This document shows positions 7,410-20,200 of a stretch of 64,000 nt of DNA, piece after piece. Source of the stretch: Leucobacter sp. PH1c (GTDB taxonomy: Bacteria > Actinomycetota > Actinomycetes > Actinomycetales > Microbacteriaceae); contig NZ_AYMV01000035.1 in NCBI RefSeq assembly GCF_000633415.1, positions 1 through 64,000 on the forward strand, read 5' to 3'. A program made the translations under genes and the position numbers. Within the stretch, counting starts at the first letter, position 1. Every line of letters begins with the position of its first letter. The notes under the pieces are model-generated. The model worked only from the letters and a program-made list of their open reading frames with translations, had not been told where the DNA came from and did no database searches.

Positions 7410-8363
7410 CTACTCGGACTTCTTCGCGTCCGCGTCCTGCTTCTGCTCGAACTCGCCCTTGACCTTCAGGAGGTAGGACTCGAGGTCGCCGTCGCGCGCC
7501 TGGTTCCACTGCTGACCGTTCACGATCACGGTGGGGGTCGAGACGAGGCGCTGCGGGCCGTCGGCGGGCTGCGGGGTCACGCCGTCCGCGCTCAGCATCT
7601 GCGCGCCCTTCGCGAGGCCGAGGATCCCGGTCTCGCTCGCGGCCTTGTAGTTGCTCGAGATGAAGTTGCCGAAGCGCACGTCCTTCACGCACTGGCGCAG
7701 CTCGGTCGTGAGCTCGGCGCCGGCCGCCTCGGCCTGCTCGAGGAGCTGGTCGTCGGTGAGGCCGGTCGTCTGCTCCTTCGGCTGCACCTCGGCGCTCAGG
7801 AGGCGCGTGTGGAGCTGGAAGGCTACGTCGGGCTGCTCCTCGACGACGCAGCTGAACAGGTTCGCCGCGCGCGTCGAGTACTTCGACCCGTTCGACATGC
7901 TGTCGAGGAAGTTCAGCGGGTAGATGCCGAGCTCGATGTCGCCCGCACCGGCGTAGTTCTCGAGCATGGTGCCGTACTGCTGCTCGAACGCGCCGCACGC
8001 GGGGCACATGTAGTCGGCGTAAACGGTCACGTCGAGGGGCAGCTCGTCGCGGTTGACCTCGCGGGCCTCGCGCTCCGCGCCGGACTCGAGCGCCGGCGTC
8101 TTGAGTACCTTCAGGTCCTTCGTGAAGACCGCAGCGCCGGAGGCCATGTTCTCCGGGCCGGGGCCCGCGGGCTTCATGGTCTGCGTGAGCACGAGCGCGA
8201 CGATGCCGAGGATGGCGAGGACGCCGAGCACGATCCCGCCCTGCAGGAACAGGCGGTTGCGCTTCTCCCGCTTCTTCTCCTGCTCGCGCGCGAGGCGCGC
8301 CTGCTCGCGCGCCTGAGCGCGGCGCTCATTCTTCGTTGGCCGATTGTTGGTCTCGCTAGACAT
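7410..8363 (-). CDS. Membrane-anchored DsbA-family thiol-disulfide protein
   Basis: The 317-residue protein has a charged, Arg/Glu-rich cytoplasmic N-terminus (1-36), one membrane helix (about 38-60) and an extracytoplasmic thioredoxin-like domain with the catalytic motif C120-P-A-C123 (YADYMCPACGAF). The cis-proline region VSTPTVIVNG completes the active site. It should make or isomerise disulfides in exported proteins, as Mycobacterium DsbA/MDB-like proteins do. GGGAG precedes the ATG. It lies directly downstream of secA on the same strand, which fits a role in folding Sec-exported proteins. Confidence 0.92.
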   Translation of the reverse strand: MSSETNNRPTKNERRAQAREQARLAREQEKKREKRNRLFLQGGIVLGVLAILGIVALVLTQTMKPAGPGPENMASGAAVFTKDLKVLKTPALESGAEREAREVNRDELPLDVTVYADYMCPACGAFEQQYGTMLENYAGAGDIELGIYPLNFLDSMSNGSKYSTRAANLFSCVVEEQPDVAFQLHTRLLSAEVQPKEQTTGLTDDQLLEQAEAAGAELTTELRQCVKDVRFGNFISSNYKAASETGILGLAKGAQMLSADGVTPQPADGPQRLVSTPTVIVNGQQWNQARDGDLESYLLKVKGEFEQKQDADAKKSE

Positions 8364-8422
8364 CAGTATTTCTCCCGGTCGGTCCGCGGGCGCGGATCAC
8401 GGCTTGCTGGGGGCGGGACGCC

Positions 8423-11167
<2,745 letters not shown>

Positions 11168-11287
11168 GTTGTCTCTCCTGTAAGTTTGCACGGCTTGCCG
11201 ACCCGCCGTGCGGAGCCACCGTCGTTGCCAAATTGTGACAACGCCTCAGCTTAGCAACGCGGGGAGTCGAGGCGCTGGGAATGGGCT

Positions 11288-11318
11288 CTTTTGAATGACT
11301 CAAAAGAAGGTGTAGGCT
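11288..11318 (+). promoter_or_regulatory. Fur-family operator and leaderless promoter
   Basis: The inverted repeat CTTTTGA-N5-TCAAAAG (11288-11306) contains a -35-like TTGAAT (11291-11296). Sixteen bases later comes TAGGCT (11313-11318), which ends six bases before the ATG, so transcription should start at or next to the start codon. An operator over the -35 of a leaderless furA gene suggests autorepression, as known for mycobacterial furA. Confidence 0.65.
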
Positions 11319-11324
11319 GGGGTC

Positions 11325-11765
11325 ATGGCCGCCGTCTCCCCGCACCCCTCCGTCGCCGAGCGACTGAGCGCGGCGGGTCTGCGCTCCACCGCCTCGCGCC
11401 GCTCCGTGCTCGACATGCTGTCGGCTGGCGGCCACATGGAGGCGAGTGCCGTGTACGAGCAGCTGCGCGAGACCCTCCCCGGCACCTCGCTCCAGGCCGT
11501 CTACGGCGTCCTGAGCGCACTGACCGAGGCAGATCTCGTGCGCCGGATCACGCCCGACGGCGGCCCGGCCCGCTACGAGGCGCGCGTCGGCGACAACCAC
11601 CACCACCTCATCTGCAGCGAGTGCGGCGCGATCGAGGACGTCCCGTGCGTCGTCGGCTCCGCTCCCTGTCTCGCGCCGGTCGATGCGCTCGGTTTCACGG
11701 TCGAGGTTGCGGAGGTCGTGTTCCGCGGCCGGTGCGCCGCCTGCTCCGCCGCGCGCTCCGCCTGA
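11325..11765 (+). CDS. Fur/PerR-family repressor
   Basis: This 146-residue regulator has an N-terminal winged-helix domain (LRSTASRRSVLDML, SLQAVYGVLSALTEADLVRR) and a C-terminal dimer domain with metal ligands DNHHHLICSECG. The second CxxC (CAAC) pairs with CSEC for structural zinc. It stands 45 bases before the catalase gene on the same strand, the usual arrangement of peroxide-sensing FurA/PerR regulators, so peroxide control of katA is the best guess. Metal specificity cannot be decided from the sequence. It appears leaderless, with an upstream palindrome likely used for its own repression. Confidence 0.92.
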   Translation: MAAVSPHPSVAERLSAAGLRSTASRRSVLDMLSAGGHMEASAVYEQLRETLPGTSLQAVYGVLSALTEADLVRRITPDGGPARYEARVGDNHHHLICSECGAIEDVPCVVGSAPCLAPVDALGFTVEVAEVVFRGRCAACSAARSA

Positions 11766-11810
11766 GCCCCCAGCTTTCCACCCCACCATCCATCCGAAGA
11801 AAGAGGCGCT

Positions 11811-13271
11811 ATGTCTGACATCAAGCCCACTACCACCCAGACGGGCACGCCGGTCGCGAGCGACGAGTTCTCGCTGACCGTCGGGGCCGACGGCCCCACG
11901 GTGCTGCACGACCGCTACCTGGTCGAGAAGCTCGCCTCGTTCAACCGCGAGCGCGTGCCGGAGCGCAACCCGCACGCCAAGGGCGGCGGCGCCTTCGGCG
12001 AGTTCGTCGTCACGGAGGACGTCTCGAAGTACACCCGCGCGGCGGTCTTCCAGCCGGGCGCGAAGTCCGAGACCCTGATCCGCTTCTCCTCGGTCGCCGG
12101 CGAGCAGGGCTCCCCCGACACCTGGCGCGATGTGCGCGGCTTCTCGCTCCGCTTCTACACGACCGAGGGCAACCTCGACATCGTGGGCAACAACACCCCC
12201 ACCTTCTTCATCCGCGACGGGATCAAGTTCCCCGACTTCATCCACTCGCAGAAGCGCCTCGGCGACTCGGGCCTGCGCGACGCGGACATGCAGTGGGACT
12301 TCTGGACCCTCTCGCCCGAGTCGGCCCACCAGGTCACCTACCTCATGGGCGACCGCGGCCTCTCGAAGAGCTGGCGCCACCTCAACGGCTACGGCTCGCA
12401 CACCTACCAGTGGGTCAACGCTGAGGGCGAGCGCTTCTGGGTGAAGTACCACTTCATCTCCCAGCAGGGCGTCGAGCACATGTCCGCCGAGGAGGCCGAG
12501 CGCATCGCCGGCAGCGACGCGGACTACTACCGCCGCGACCTCTTCGACGCGATCGCGCGCGAGGAGTTCCCGTCGTGGGACGTGTACGTGCAGATCATGC
12601 CGTACGAGGAGGCGAAGACCTACCGCTTCAACCCGTTCGACCTCACCAAGACCTGGTCGAAGGCGGACTACCCGCGAATCAAGGTCGGTACGTTCACGCT
12701 GAACCGCAACCCGGAGAACTTCTTCGCGCAGATCGAGCAGGCCGCGTTCTCGCCCGGCAACCAGGTGCCCGGCACCGGGATCTCGCCCGACAAGATGCTC
12801 ATGGCGCGCGTCTTCTCCTACGCGGATGCGCACCGCTACCGGATCGGCACGAACTTCAACGAGCTCCCCGTGAACCAGCCCCACGCGGCCGAGGTGAACA
12901 ACTACATGCACGAGGGCAACATGCGCTACCACTTCAACAGCGCGCAGCACCGCACCTACACGCCGAACTCGTACGGCGCGGCCGGCGGCCCCCAGGCCGA
13001 TCCGCTCGCGGGCGTCGAGGGCAGCTGGGAGTCGGACGGCGAGCTCGTGCGCAGCGCGTACACGCTCCGCTCCGAGGACGACGACTTCGGCCAGGCAGGC
13101 ACGCTCTACCGCGACGTGTTCTCGGCCGAGTCGAAGGCGCGTTTCCAGGACGTGCTGACGGGCCAGGGCCAGGCCATCACCGTGCCCGCGATCCGCGAGC
13201 GCTTCTTCCAGTACTGGACGAACGTGGACGCCGAGCTCGGCCAGATCCTGCGGGATCGCGTCGCCGCGTAA
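11811..13271 (+). CDS. katA: Monofunctional heme catalase
   Basis: The enzyme converts hydrogen peroxide to water and oxygen. The 486-residue length fits the small-subunit clade. Active-site His55 lies in [11 protein letters not shown], the distal Asn in VGNNTPTFF (127-128), and the heme-ligand Tyr337 in [10 protein letters not shown] with Arg333 before it. The ATG follows AAGAAAGAGG. The gene follows the Fur-family regulator by 45 bases and ends before a strong hairpin, so the two probably form one peroxide-response unit. Confidence 0.97.
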   Translation: MSDIKPTTTQTGTPVASDEFSLTVGADGPTVLHDRYLVEKLASFNRERVPERNPHAKGGGAFGEFVVTEDVSKYTRAAVFQPGAKSETLIRFSSVAGEQGSPDTWRDVRGFSLRFYTTEGNLDIVGNNTPTFFIRDGIKFPDFIHSQKRLGDSGLRDADMQWDFWTLSPESAHQVTYLMGDRGLSKSWRHLNGYGSHTYQWVNAEGERFWVKYHFISQQGVEHMSAEEAERIAGSDADYYRRDLFDAIAREEFPSWDVYVQIMPYEEAKTYRFNPFDLTKTWSKADYPRIKVGTFTLNRNPENFFAQIEQAAFSPGNQVPGTGISPDKMLMARVFSYADAHRYRIGTNFNELPVNQPHAAEVNNYMHEGNMRYHFNSAQHRTYTPNSYGAAGGPQADPLAGVEGSWESDGELVRSAYTLRSEDDDFGQAGTLYRDVFSAESKARFQDVLTGQGQAITVPAIRERFFQYWTNVDAELGQILRDRVAA

Positions 13272-13288
13272 CCGCAGCTCACTGATTC

Positions 13289-13320
13289 GTGGGAGGTCGC
13301 CCGTCTGGGCGGCCTCCCAC
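13289..13320 (+). terminator. Terminator hairpin after katA
   Basis: GTGGGAGG pairs with CCTCCCAC and an inner GCCC with GGGC around a short loop, 17 bases after the katA stop. The hairpin is followed by ggtcgtttct. Confidence 0.75.
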
Positions 13321-13345
13321 GGTCGTTTCTGCCAGGATGAGCAGC

Positions 13346-14128
13346 ATGACCTCTCCGGAACGCTCCCCCGCCGCCCGCGAGCTGCTCGTCATCCTCCCGA
13401 CCTACAACGAGCGCGCGACGCTCCCCGCGACGGTCGCCGGGATCCTCGCGCACCTGCCCACCGCGAACATCCTGATCATCGACGACGGGAGCCCCGACGG
13501 CACCGGCCGGCTCGCGGCCGAGCTCGCGGTCGACCCGCGGGTGACCGTGCGGCATCGCGACGGCAAGCAGGGTCTCGGCACGGCCTACGCGCTCGGGTTC
13601 CGGATCGCGCGCGAGCGGGGGTACCGCTTCGTCGCGGAGATGGACTCCGACGGCTCCCACCTCCCTGCCGAGCTGCTGAAGCTCCTCGCGGCGGCGCGCG
13701 GGGGCGCCGGGCTCGTGATCGGCACGCGCTGGATCCGCGGCGGGCGGATCGTGAACTGGCCGTGGGCGCGGCGCGCGATCTCCCGGACCGGCACGGCCGT
13801 CGCCCGCACCGCGCTGCGCTCCCGACTGCACGACCTCACGAGCGGGTTCCGCGTGCTCGACACCGCGTGGCTCGAGCGGCTCGACGTCGACCGGCTCGAC
13901 TCGCAGGGCTACGCGTTCCAGGTGGAGACCGCCTGGGCGCTCGAGCGGCTGGGCTGCCCCATCCGCGAGGTGCCGATCACCTTCGTGGAGCGCACCGCCG
14001 GCACCTCCAAGATGAGCCCCGCGATCGTCGGGGAGGCGCTCCGCAACGTGCTGCGCTGGGGCTGGCGACTGCGCGCCGAGGAGCGGCGGGCCCGGCGGGC
14101 ACGCCGCACGGAGACCCCGAACGCCTGA
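13346..14128 (+). CDS. Polyprenol monophosphomannose synthase (Ppm1/Dpm1-like GT2)
   Basis: This family-2 glycosyltransferase transfers mannose from GDP-mannose to polyprenyl phosphate on the inner face of the membrane, supplying the donor for extracytoplasmic mannosylation. Visible motifs are LVILPTYNERATL at the N-terminus, IIDDGSPDGTG, RDGKQGLGTAY and the metal-binding MDSDGSH. ITFVERTAGTSKMS near the C-terminus is typical of Dpm1-type enzymes. No membrane domain is present. I prefer the ATG at 13346, eight bases after AGGA; an ATG at 13337 is possible. The likely partner is the protein O-mannosyltransferase at 44561-46180. Confidence 0.85.
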   Translation: MTSPERSPAARELLVILPTYNERATLPATVAGILAHLPTANILIIDDGSPDGTGRLAAELAVDPRVTVRHRDGKQGLGTAYALGFRIARERGYRFVAEMDSDGSHLPAELLKLLAAARGGAGLVIGTRWIRGGRIVNWPWARRAISRTGTAVARTALRSRLHDLTSGFRVLDTAWLERLDVDRLDSQGYAFQVETAWALERLGCPIREVPITFVERTAGTSKMSPAIVGEALRNVLRWGWRLRAEERRARRARRTETPNA

Positions 14129-14206
14129 GCCCTGAGCCCTGAGCCGCAGGGCGGAAGCGCCGAAGCGCGGCAGCACGGTAGAGCGACGGCACGGCAGCAA
14201 CGCAAG

Positions 14207-14244
14207 GCGGCTGCGGCCGCCGGTTTCCCGGCGACCGCAGCCGC
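14207..14244. terminator. Terminator-like hairpin between convergent genes
   Basis: GCGGCTGCGG pairs with CCGCAGCCGC, and inside it CGCCGG pairs with CCGGCG around TTTC, with one mismatch. It lies between the convergent ppm1-like gene and the giant surface-protein gene and may serve both. Confidence 0.7.
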
Positions 14245-14260
14245 TCAGCCGTTCCCCGCG

Positions 14261-17200
14261 CTACGCCCGGGTCTGCCGGCGCCGGCGCACGAGGAGCAGC
14301 GCCGTGCCGAGCAGGAGGAGCACGGCCGCTCCACCGAGCAGCCCGCCGCTCGCACCCGTGGTCGTCAGCCCGCCCGTCTTCGCGTACTCGTTCGTGACCC
14401 GCACGGCGGTGGCCTGGGCGGCGCCCGCCGCATCCGGGCCGCGCAGCGCGACGAGCACCGCGTCGTCCGCGGGGTCCTCATCGGTGAGCCCCGCCGTGGT
14501 GAGCTCGACCGTCGTGCGCTCGGCGCCCGCGGTATCGGGCTCGGTCACGGCGCAGCGGCTCCCCTCGGGGAGGTTCGCGATCGAGGTCGGTTCGCCCGGC
14601 ACGACCCGTGCGAGCGCGTCGTGGTCGGTCACGGTGCGCGTCTCGCCCGCGATCGTCAGCTCGCGCGTGCAGCTGGCCCGGAGGTCGAAGGCCCCGGGAA
14701 CGCGGGATTCACCGGCACCCGCGCCCGTGACGCGCTTCTCGAGCTCCAGCGCGGCGGGCGAGAACGTGTTGCGCATCTCGACGATCACCTCGGCGTCCGG
14801 CAGCACCGTTACGGTGCGGTCGGGAGCGGCGATGTTCGCACCACCCGCCTCGTGCTCCGTCACGGTGCACTCCGCGCCCGCCGGGAGGCCCGTGAGGCTA
14901 CCCGAGGCTTCGCGCTGACCCGTGGCGAAGCTGAAGCCGAGGCTCGCCTGCTCGCCGAGCGCGATCTCGTGCCCGCCGAGGGTGCAGGAGATCCCGAAGC
15001 CGACGTCGCCAATCGCCGTGCTCGCGTCCGGCGCGTCCACGGTCTTCAGGATCGTGAGCGCACCGCCCGCCGCGAACTCGTTGAGGAAGTACGCCGTGTG
15101 GGCCCCCGCCTCGATCGTCGCGAGCCCGACCGAGCGCGCGGCCGATACCTCGGCGGGCGCGCCGTCGACGGTCGCGGTCACCGTGGCGGCGCCGCGGTGC
15201 TCGGTCTCCGTCGCCGTGCAGTTCGCACCCACCGGGAGGCCGCCCACGAGCTGACGCTCGCCGGGCGCCAGCGCGAAGCTGCCGAGGTCGCGAGTTTCGC
15301 CACCGAAGGAGCAGCTGAGCGCCACGTCGAAGCGCGCGTCCGCGGGCAGGTAGCTCGCGGCGGATCCGGTCACGTCGACACCGACTTCGACGGTGGCCTC
15401 CGTGAAGCTGTTCGTGATGGCGAGCACGTTCCCCGCGGGCTCGAGCGCCAGCTCGATCCCGTCGGCCGGCTCCGCGGCGTACGCGAAGCCCGTGGGGGCG
15501 GGGCTCGCCGCGGCCGAGCCGTACTGGCCGGCGGCGGTCGCGGGAACGGGGTCGTAGCGCACGTCGCTCACGGAGCAGATTCCGCCCACGGGCAGATCCT
15601 CCACGGTCACGGGAATCGTGCCGGGGACGGACGTGATTCCCGGGAACGTGACCTCGCGCACGAGCGGCGTTGCGGGATCCCGCCCCGGCACCGAGCAGCT
15701 CACGGTCGCGACGTACTCGCGCGCCGTGAAGTGCCAGTCCGTCACGGGCCCCTCGGCCAGGCTCAGGGACAGCGTCATCGCGGTGTCCTCCCAGCGGGCG
15801 CCCGAGCGGGGCGACTCGCTCGCGGGGAGCCAGTAGCTCACGGGCGTGGGCCGGGCGGTGGTCGCCACGGAGTTCCACCCCATGAGCGGGGTGCCGCTCG
15901 ACTCGGCGGGCCGCTCCTCAGGAGCCCGGGCCTGGAACTCGACGATCACGAAGTCGCCGCCGCGCAGCTTGTCCGCGGCGAACGCGATGTCACCGCCGAA
16001 CGCCCGGGTGCTCGCGGAGTCGCTCGCGCTCCACTGCACCCCCGGGTGCGCGCAGTCCAGGGTGTCGGCGCCGGAGTAGGCGTCGCGGACCAGGCGGCAG
16101 GGCGCGTTGTCCGCATCGCCGGCACTCGCGGCGTCCGCGGTGAAGCGGAAGCCCCCGCCGTTCAGCGAGCCGTCGCCCCGGGCGCCCAGCGCCTCGGCCT
16201 CGGTGCCCGTGAGCAGCCGCGCGGAGCCGGGGATGTAGCCTGCGTTCCAGGCGGAGCCGCGCGTGCTGTCGAGCACCGCGCCCCGGTCGTCGGCGGCCGG
16301 GAGCTTGTCGACGAAGCGCAGCTCGCTCAGGTCCATGTTGCCCGAGTTGATGAGCTTGAGCCGGTAGGTGAGCGTGCTCCCCACCGTCGTCTTCGCGATG
16401 CAGGGGTTGCGCACCCAGGTGCCGTCACTCCAGTCGGAGATGGAGCTGGCGTCGCAGCCCATCCGGTCGATCGTGTCCCAGCCTCCTGCGGTCGCGTCGA
16501 TGTACGACTCGGCGCGCACGGAGTCATTCCGGAGTGTCGTGGCGTAGGCCTCGGCCGAGCAGTCGCCCGCGGTCGACGCCTCGTCGGCGCAGATCGAGAC
16601 GGGCGTCGCACCGGGGATCCCGGAGCCCACGATCCGCGCGGTGTTCCGCGCGGTCGAGCCGGCCTCGACACCGTCGCCGAGCTGCAGCGGCACGCGGATC
16701 ACGATCCGCTCGCCCGGGCGCAGCTCCCAGTCCGCCGGCGCCGTCCACCGCATCACCTGCGTGGCGCCCGAGGTGTCGAGCGCGAACTGCAGCTCGCTCG
16801 TCGCATCCACGGGCTGCTCGCCGAGGCGGTAGACGAGAGCGCTCCACCGCGCGCCGTCGTTGACGGCGTTGTAGGCGAGCTCCGCGGGCAGCGTGTCGAC
16901 GGCCGAGATCCCGGAGAGGTTGCTCGTCGCGGTCGATCGGTTCTCGAGCACGACCGTGAAGTTGACCCAGCTGCCCGGGTTCGCGTTGGTGGCCGTGGTG
17001 CCGGTGTTCCGGTCCGCATCGTAGCTCGTGTACTTCTTGACCCGGGGCGCGGGCGCGCCGGGCAGGATCGTCGCCGCGCCGTTCGCGTCGTGCACCTGCG
17101 AGCGGGGTGCGTCGAAACCGCCGATGAAGGAGACGCCGGCGGCCGTGAGGCTCGACTCCCAGCGCTGCGCGGCCTGCGGCAGATCCGTCGCGGGCGCGAG

Positions 17201-20200
17201 CTCGCTCGGATCGCTCCGCAGGTGGGTGCGCAGCACGGAGTCGATGAGGAGCGACCCCTGGGCACCGCGGATGATCCGCTTGCGCTGGCCGTCGTCGCCC
17301 GTGAACTGGACTCGGAAGCCCGTCACCTCACCCCACTCGCGCGGCCCGGCGCCGCTCGTCGGCAGCTCGATCCGGTTCTGCGCGGTGACCATCGCCTGGC
17401 CCCAGCTGCCGTCCTCGGAACGGACCCAAACCTCGGCGCCCGTTGCCCCGCTCGGGAGCCGGAGGCTCGCGCCCGTCGCGTCGAACGCGTCGAACATGGA
17501 ACCGCGGGCGGGCGCGAAGTCGGCGGGATCGCCGTCCGGCCACTGCCCACCGAGGAGCGCGCTATCCGTCGCGAGCCGCAGCGCGCTCACGTCGAGGTTG
17601 CCCGTGTTCGTGATCGACACGGTCCAGCGCTTCAACGGTGTGGGCGACTGCGCGATGTCGCGGTAGATCGCCCCGGCGGGTGCGGCGACGCCGACCTCGA
17701 CGGAGCTCTTCTCCACGTCCACCATGATCTCGGCGAAGCGCCAGTCGGGGTTCGCGCCGAGTTCGTCGGCGGTCGCCATGCGCCCGACCATGCCGTCGAA
17801 GCTCCCGCTCACGACGGGGGCGGCCTGCGCCATCTGGTCGACCGTCTGCCCCTCGAGCTGCAGCGCGCCGTCGATCGGCACCTCGTTGCTCGGGGTCGCG
17901 CCGGAGAGGCACTGGGGGACGCCCGCGACGTACTGGTAGTTGAAGCCGGTGCGCAGCGCGTCGCGCAGCGTGAGGTCGAAGCTCACGCGGCCGGCCGTGC
18001 CGCCGCTCTTCCGGTGGACGCCGACGAACTTGCCGTTCTCGGCCCACTCCACGGAGACGCCGACGACGTCGCCCCAGCGGGCGGTGCTCGGGTTGAGGTC
18101 CGCGATGTCGGCGTCGACCGGGGCCTCCACGACCTCGTCCGCGCCGGAGGCGAAGGTGTAGGTGATGCGCGCGGCGATGCGCGGCGGATCCTCGCCCGGC
18201 TTCGTCTGCGCCGCGTTCTCGATGGGCCACGTCATGCCGTGGATCCCCGCAAAGTCGTTGATCGCGAAGGGGTTGCGATCGCGCTCGGCGACGCACTCGT
18301 CCAGGCCGGGCGCAGGGCTCGGGGCCGCACCGCCGATCCCGGTGCCGAGCTTCGCGAGCCCGACGCCGATCGTGCCCGGCTGCTCCCACTGCTTCCAGGC
18401 GTCCACGCCCTCCGCGCCGAGCGCCGTGCGGTTCTGCGCGTCGAGCGTGATGCGCGAGGGCGTCTGGTACTGCGCGACGAGGTAGCCGTCGGCGGGCGTG
18501 CCCGCCTGGTTCAGACCGCGCCAGGTGACGGCGGTGTCGATGAACAGCTCGCTCGCCTCGAAGACGCCGAACGGCACCGAGCTCGTGAGCACGTCGGAGC
18601 GGTCGCCCGCGAGGTTGACCGAGACGATCGAGGCGACGTTGCGGTACTTCGTTCCCGCGTTCGACCCCGTCACGCGCGTGCCGGGATCGTTCAGGAAGTT
18701 CGTGCGGAGCTTCATGTCGAGCACGGCGGAGAAGGCGCCGAAGCGCTGCAGCGCCTCGGTCCCGTCGGCTCGGACGACGCTGATCTCGACGCCGCCCACG
18801 CGGGCCATCTCGCCGTCGGTCCAGTCGCGATCCCAGTCGATCTCGCGCTCGATCCGCTGGAAGTCGAGGTAGCCCGTGCTCTGCGAGTCGGCGATCTCCT
18901 CGTCCGTGAGCTGGCGTGTCGAGCCGTTCTCGAGCTTCAGCTCGGTGCTCGCCTCGACCACGCCCTCGGGCCCGATGGGGGCGCCAGCGCCGTCGACGAA
19001 GCGGACCACGAGTTTCTGGTCCGGGCCGACCCGAGCGCCGCGGACGCCCGTGAGCTCGAACACGTCGAGCGACTCGTGCGCGCCGCCGCGGTCGGTCAGC
19101 ACGGAGCGCACCGAGTCGGAGGCCGCGGGCACGCCGGAGAGCACGAAGGAGGTGCGGGGTTCCTGCCCCGCGATGCCGGATCGCGCAGCGCCCGAGGTGT
19201 AGTGCTTGTACATCGCGGCGCGGAGCAGGTCAACGAGGAAGAGGGAATCGGCGCCATCCGCCGTGTCACCGTTCGGGCCGGTGCCCACGCGGGCCACGTT
19301 GCCGACCGAGAGCAGTCCCGGCGTCTCGGGAGCACCGATCGTCTCGGGCGACACCTTCGCACCGCCGACCATCTGCGTGTCGCGGAACTTCACAGTCGAG
19401 CCGGGCGCGCTCGCGCAGCGGACGTCGGTGGGGAAGAACTCCGCGTCGCGCGGCGCAATGAGGATCTCAATGCCAACGATCAGCGCGGGGTCGATCGACG
19501 CCTCGAACGGCACCTTCGTGATCGTCTGCGGCTCGTCCGCGCGGTCGACCACCCACACCCACTGCTCCGTCGTGCTCGGCACGGGTCGCTCGTCGGCGTC
19601 GGAGCCGGTCGTGCAGACCGCGGGATCCGCGGAGAGCGCCGTGACCCGGATCGTGTTGAACGGGCTGTTCTTCAGCGTGTTGAGCTTCGGAGCCTGCTGC
19701 GGGTCTGAGATCCGCAGCTCGCGCGCGCCCGTGCCCTCGCTCGCGCCCTCCTTCGCGACCGTCGAGGCGACGAAGCGGAGGGGATGGTCCGCGAAGTCCT
19801 GCGGATCCTTCTCAGGGTCGTAGTGGTCGCCGGCGTGCGCGATGCCCGTGAGCGGGTACACCGTCTGGTCGCTGCCGTCCTCGCGGCCGAAGCGCTTGCC
19901 GAGCTTCACCGTGATCTGCGGCTTCACGAGCCGGAGCGTGGCCTGCGCCGTCGTCTGCGTGAGCGTCGCGCCCGTTGCCGCCTTCGCGACGACCTGGGCG
20001 ATGGCGCCCACCGTCGTCTCGCCGCTGCCCGTCGCGGGCGGAATGATCTCGGCGCCCGTGCTGCGCAGCGCCGTGCGCAGCGTGCCGCGCAGTTCGACGC
20101 CGCCGGCGCAGTCCTCGGAGACAGCGCACTCGCCGGCGATGACCGAGCCGTCCGCCGCGGTGAAGACGACGACGATGCCGCTCACCTGGCCGAGCGCGGG

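Noticed and set aside
8385-8398. Small TCCGCG-GG-CGCGGA palindrome between secA and the DsbA-like gene
   Set aside because: Only six pairs with a two-base loop and no T-run; too weak to call a terminator.
14621-19708. A 1695-codon open frame on the plus strand, opposite the giant surface-protein gene
   Set aside because: It is the mirror of a high-GC gene: Arg/Gly/Ala/His-rich, no domain, no ribosome site, while the minus strand has a signal peptide, domain repeats and a wall-anchor signal.
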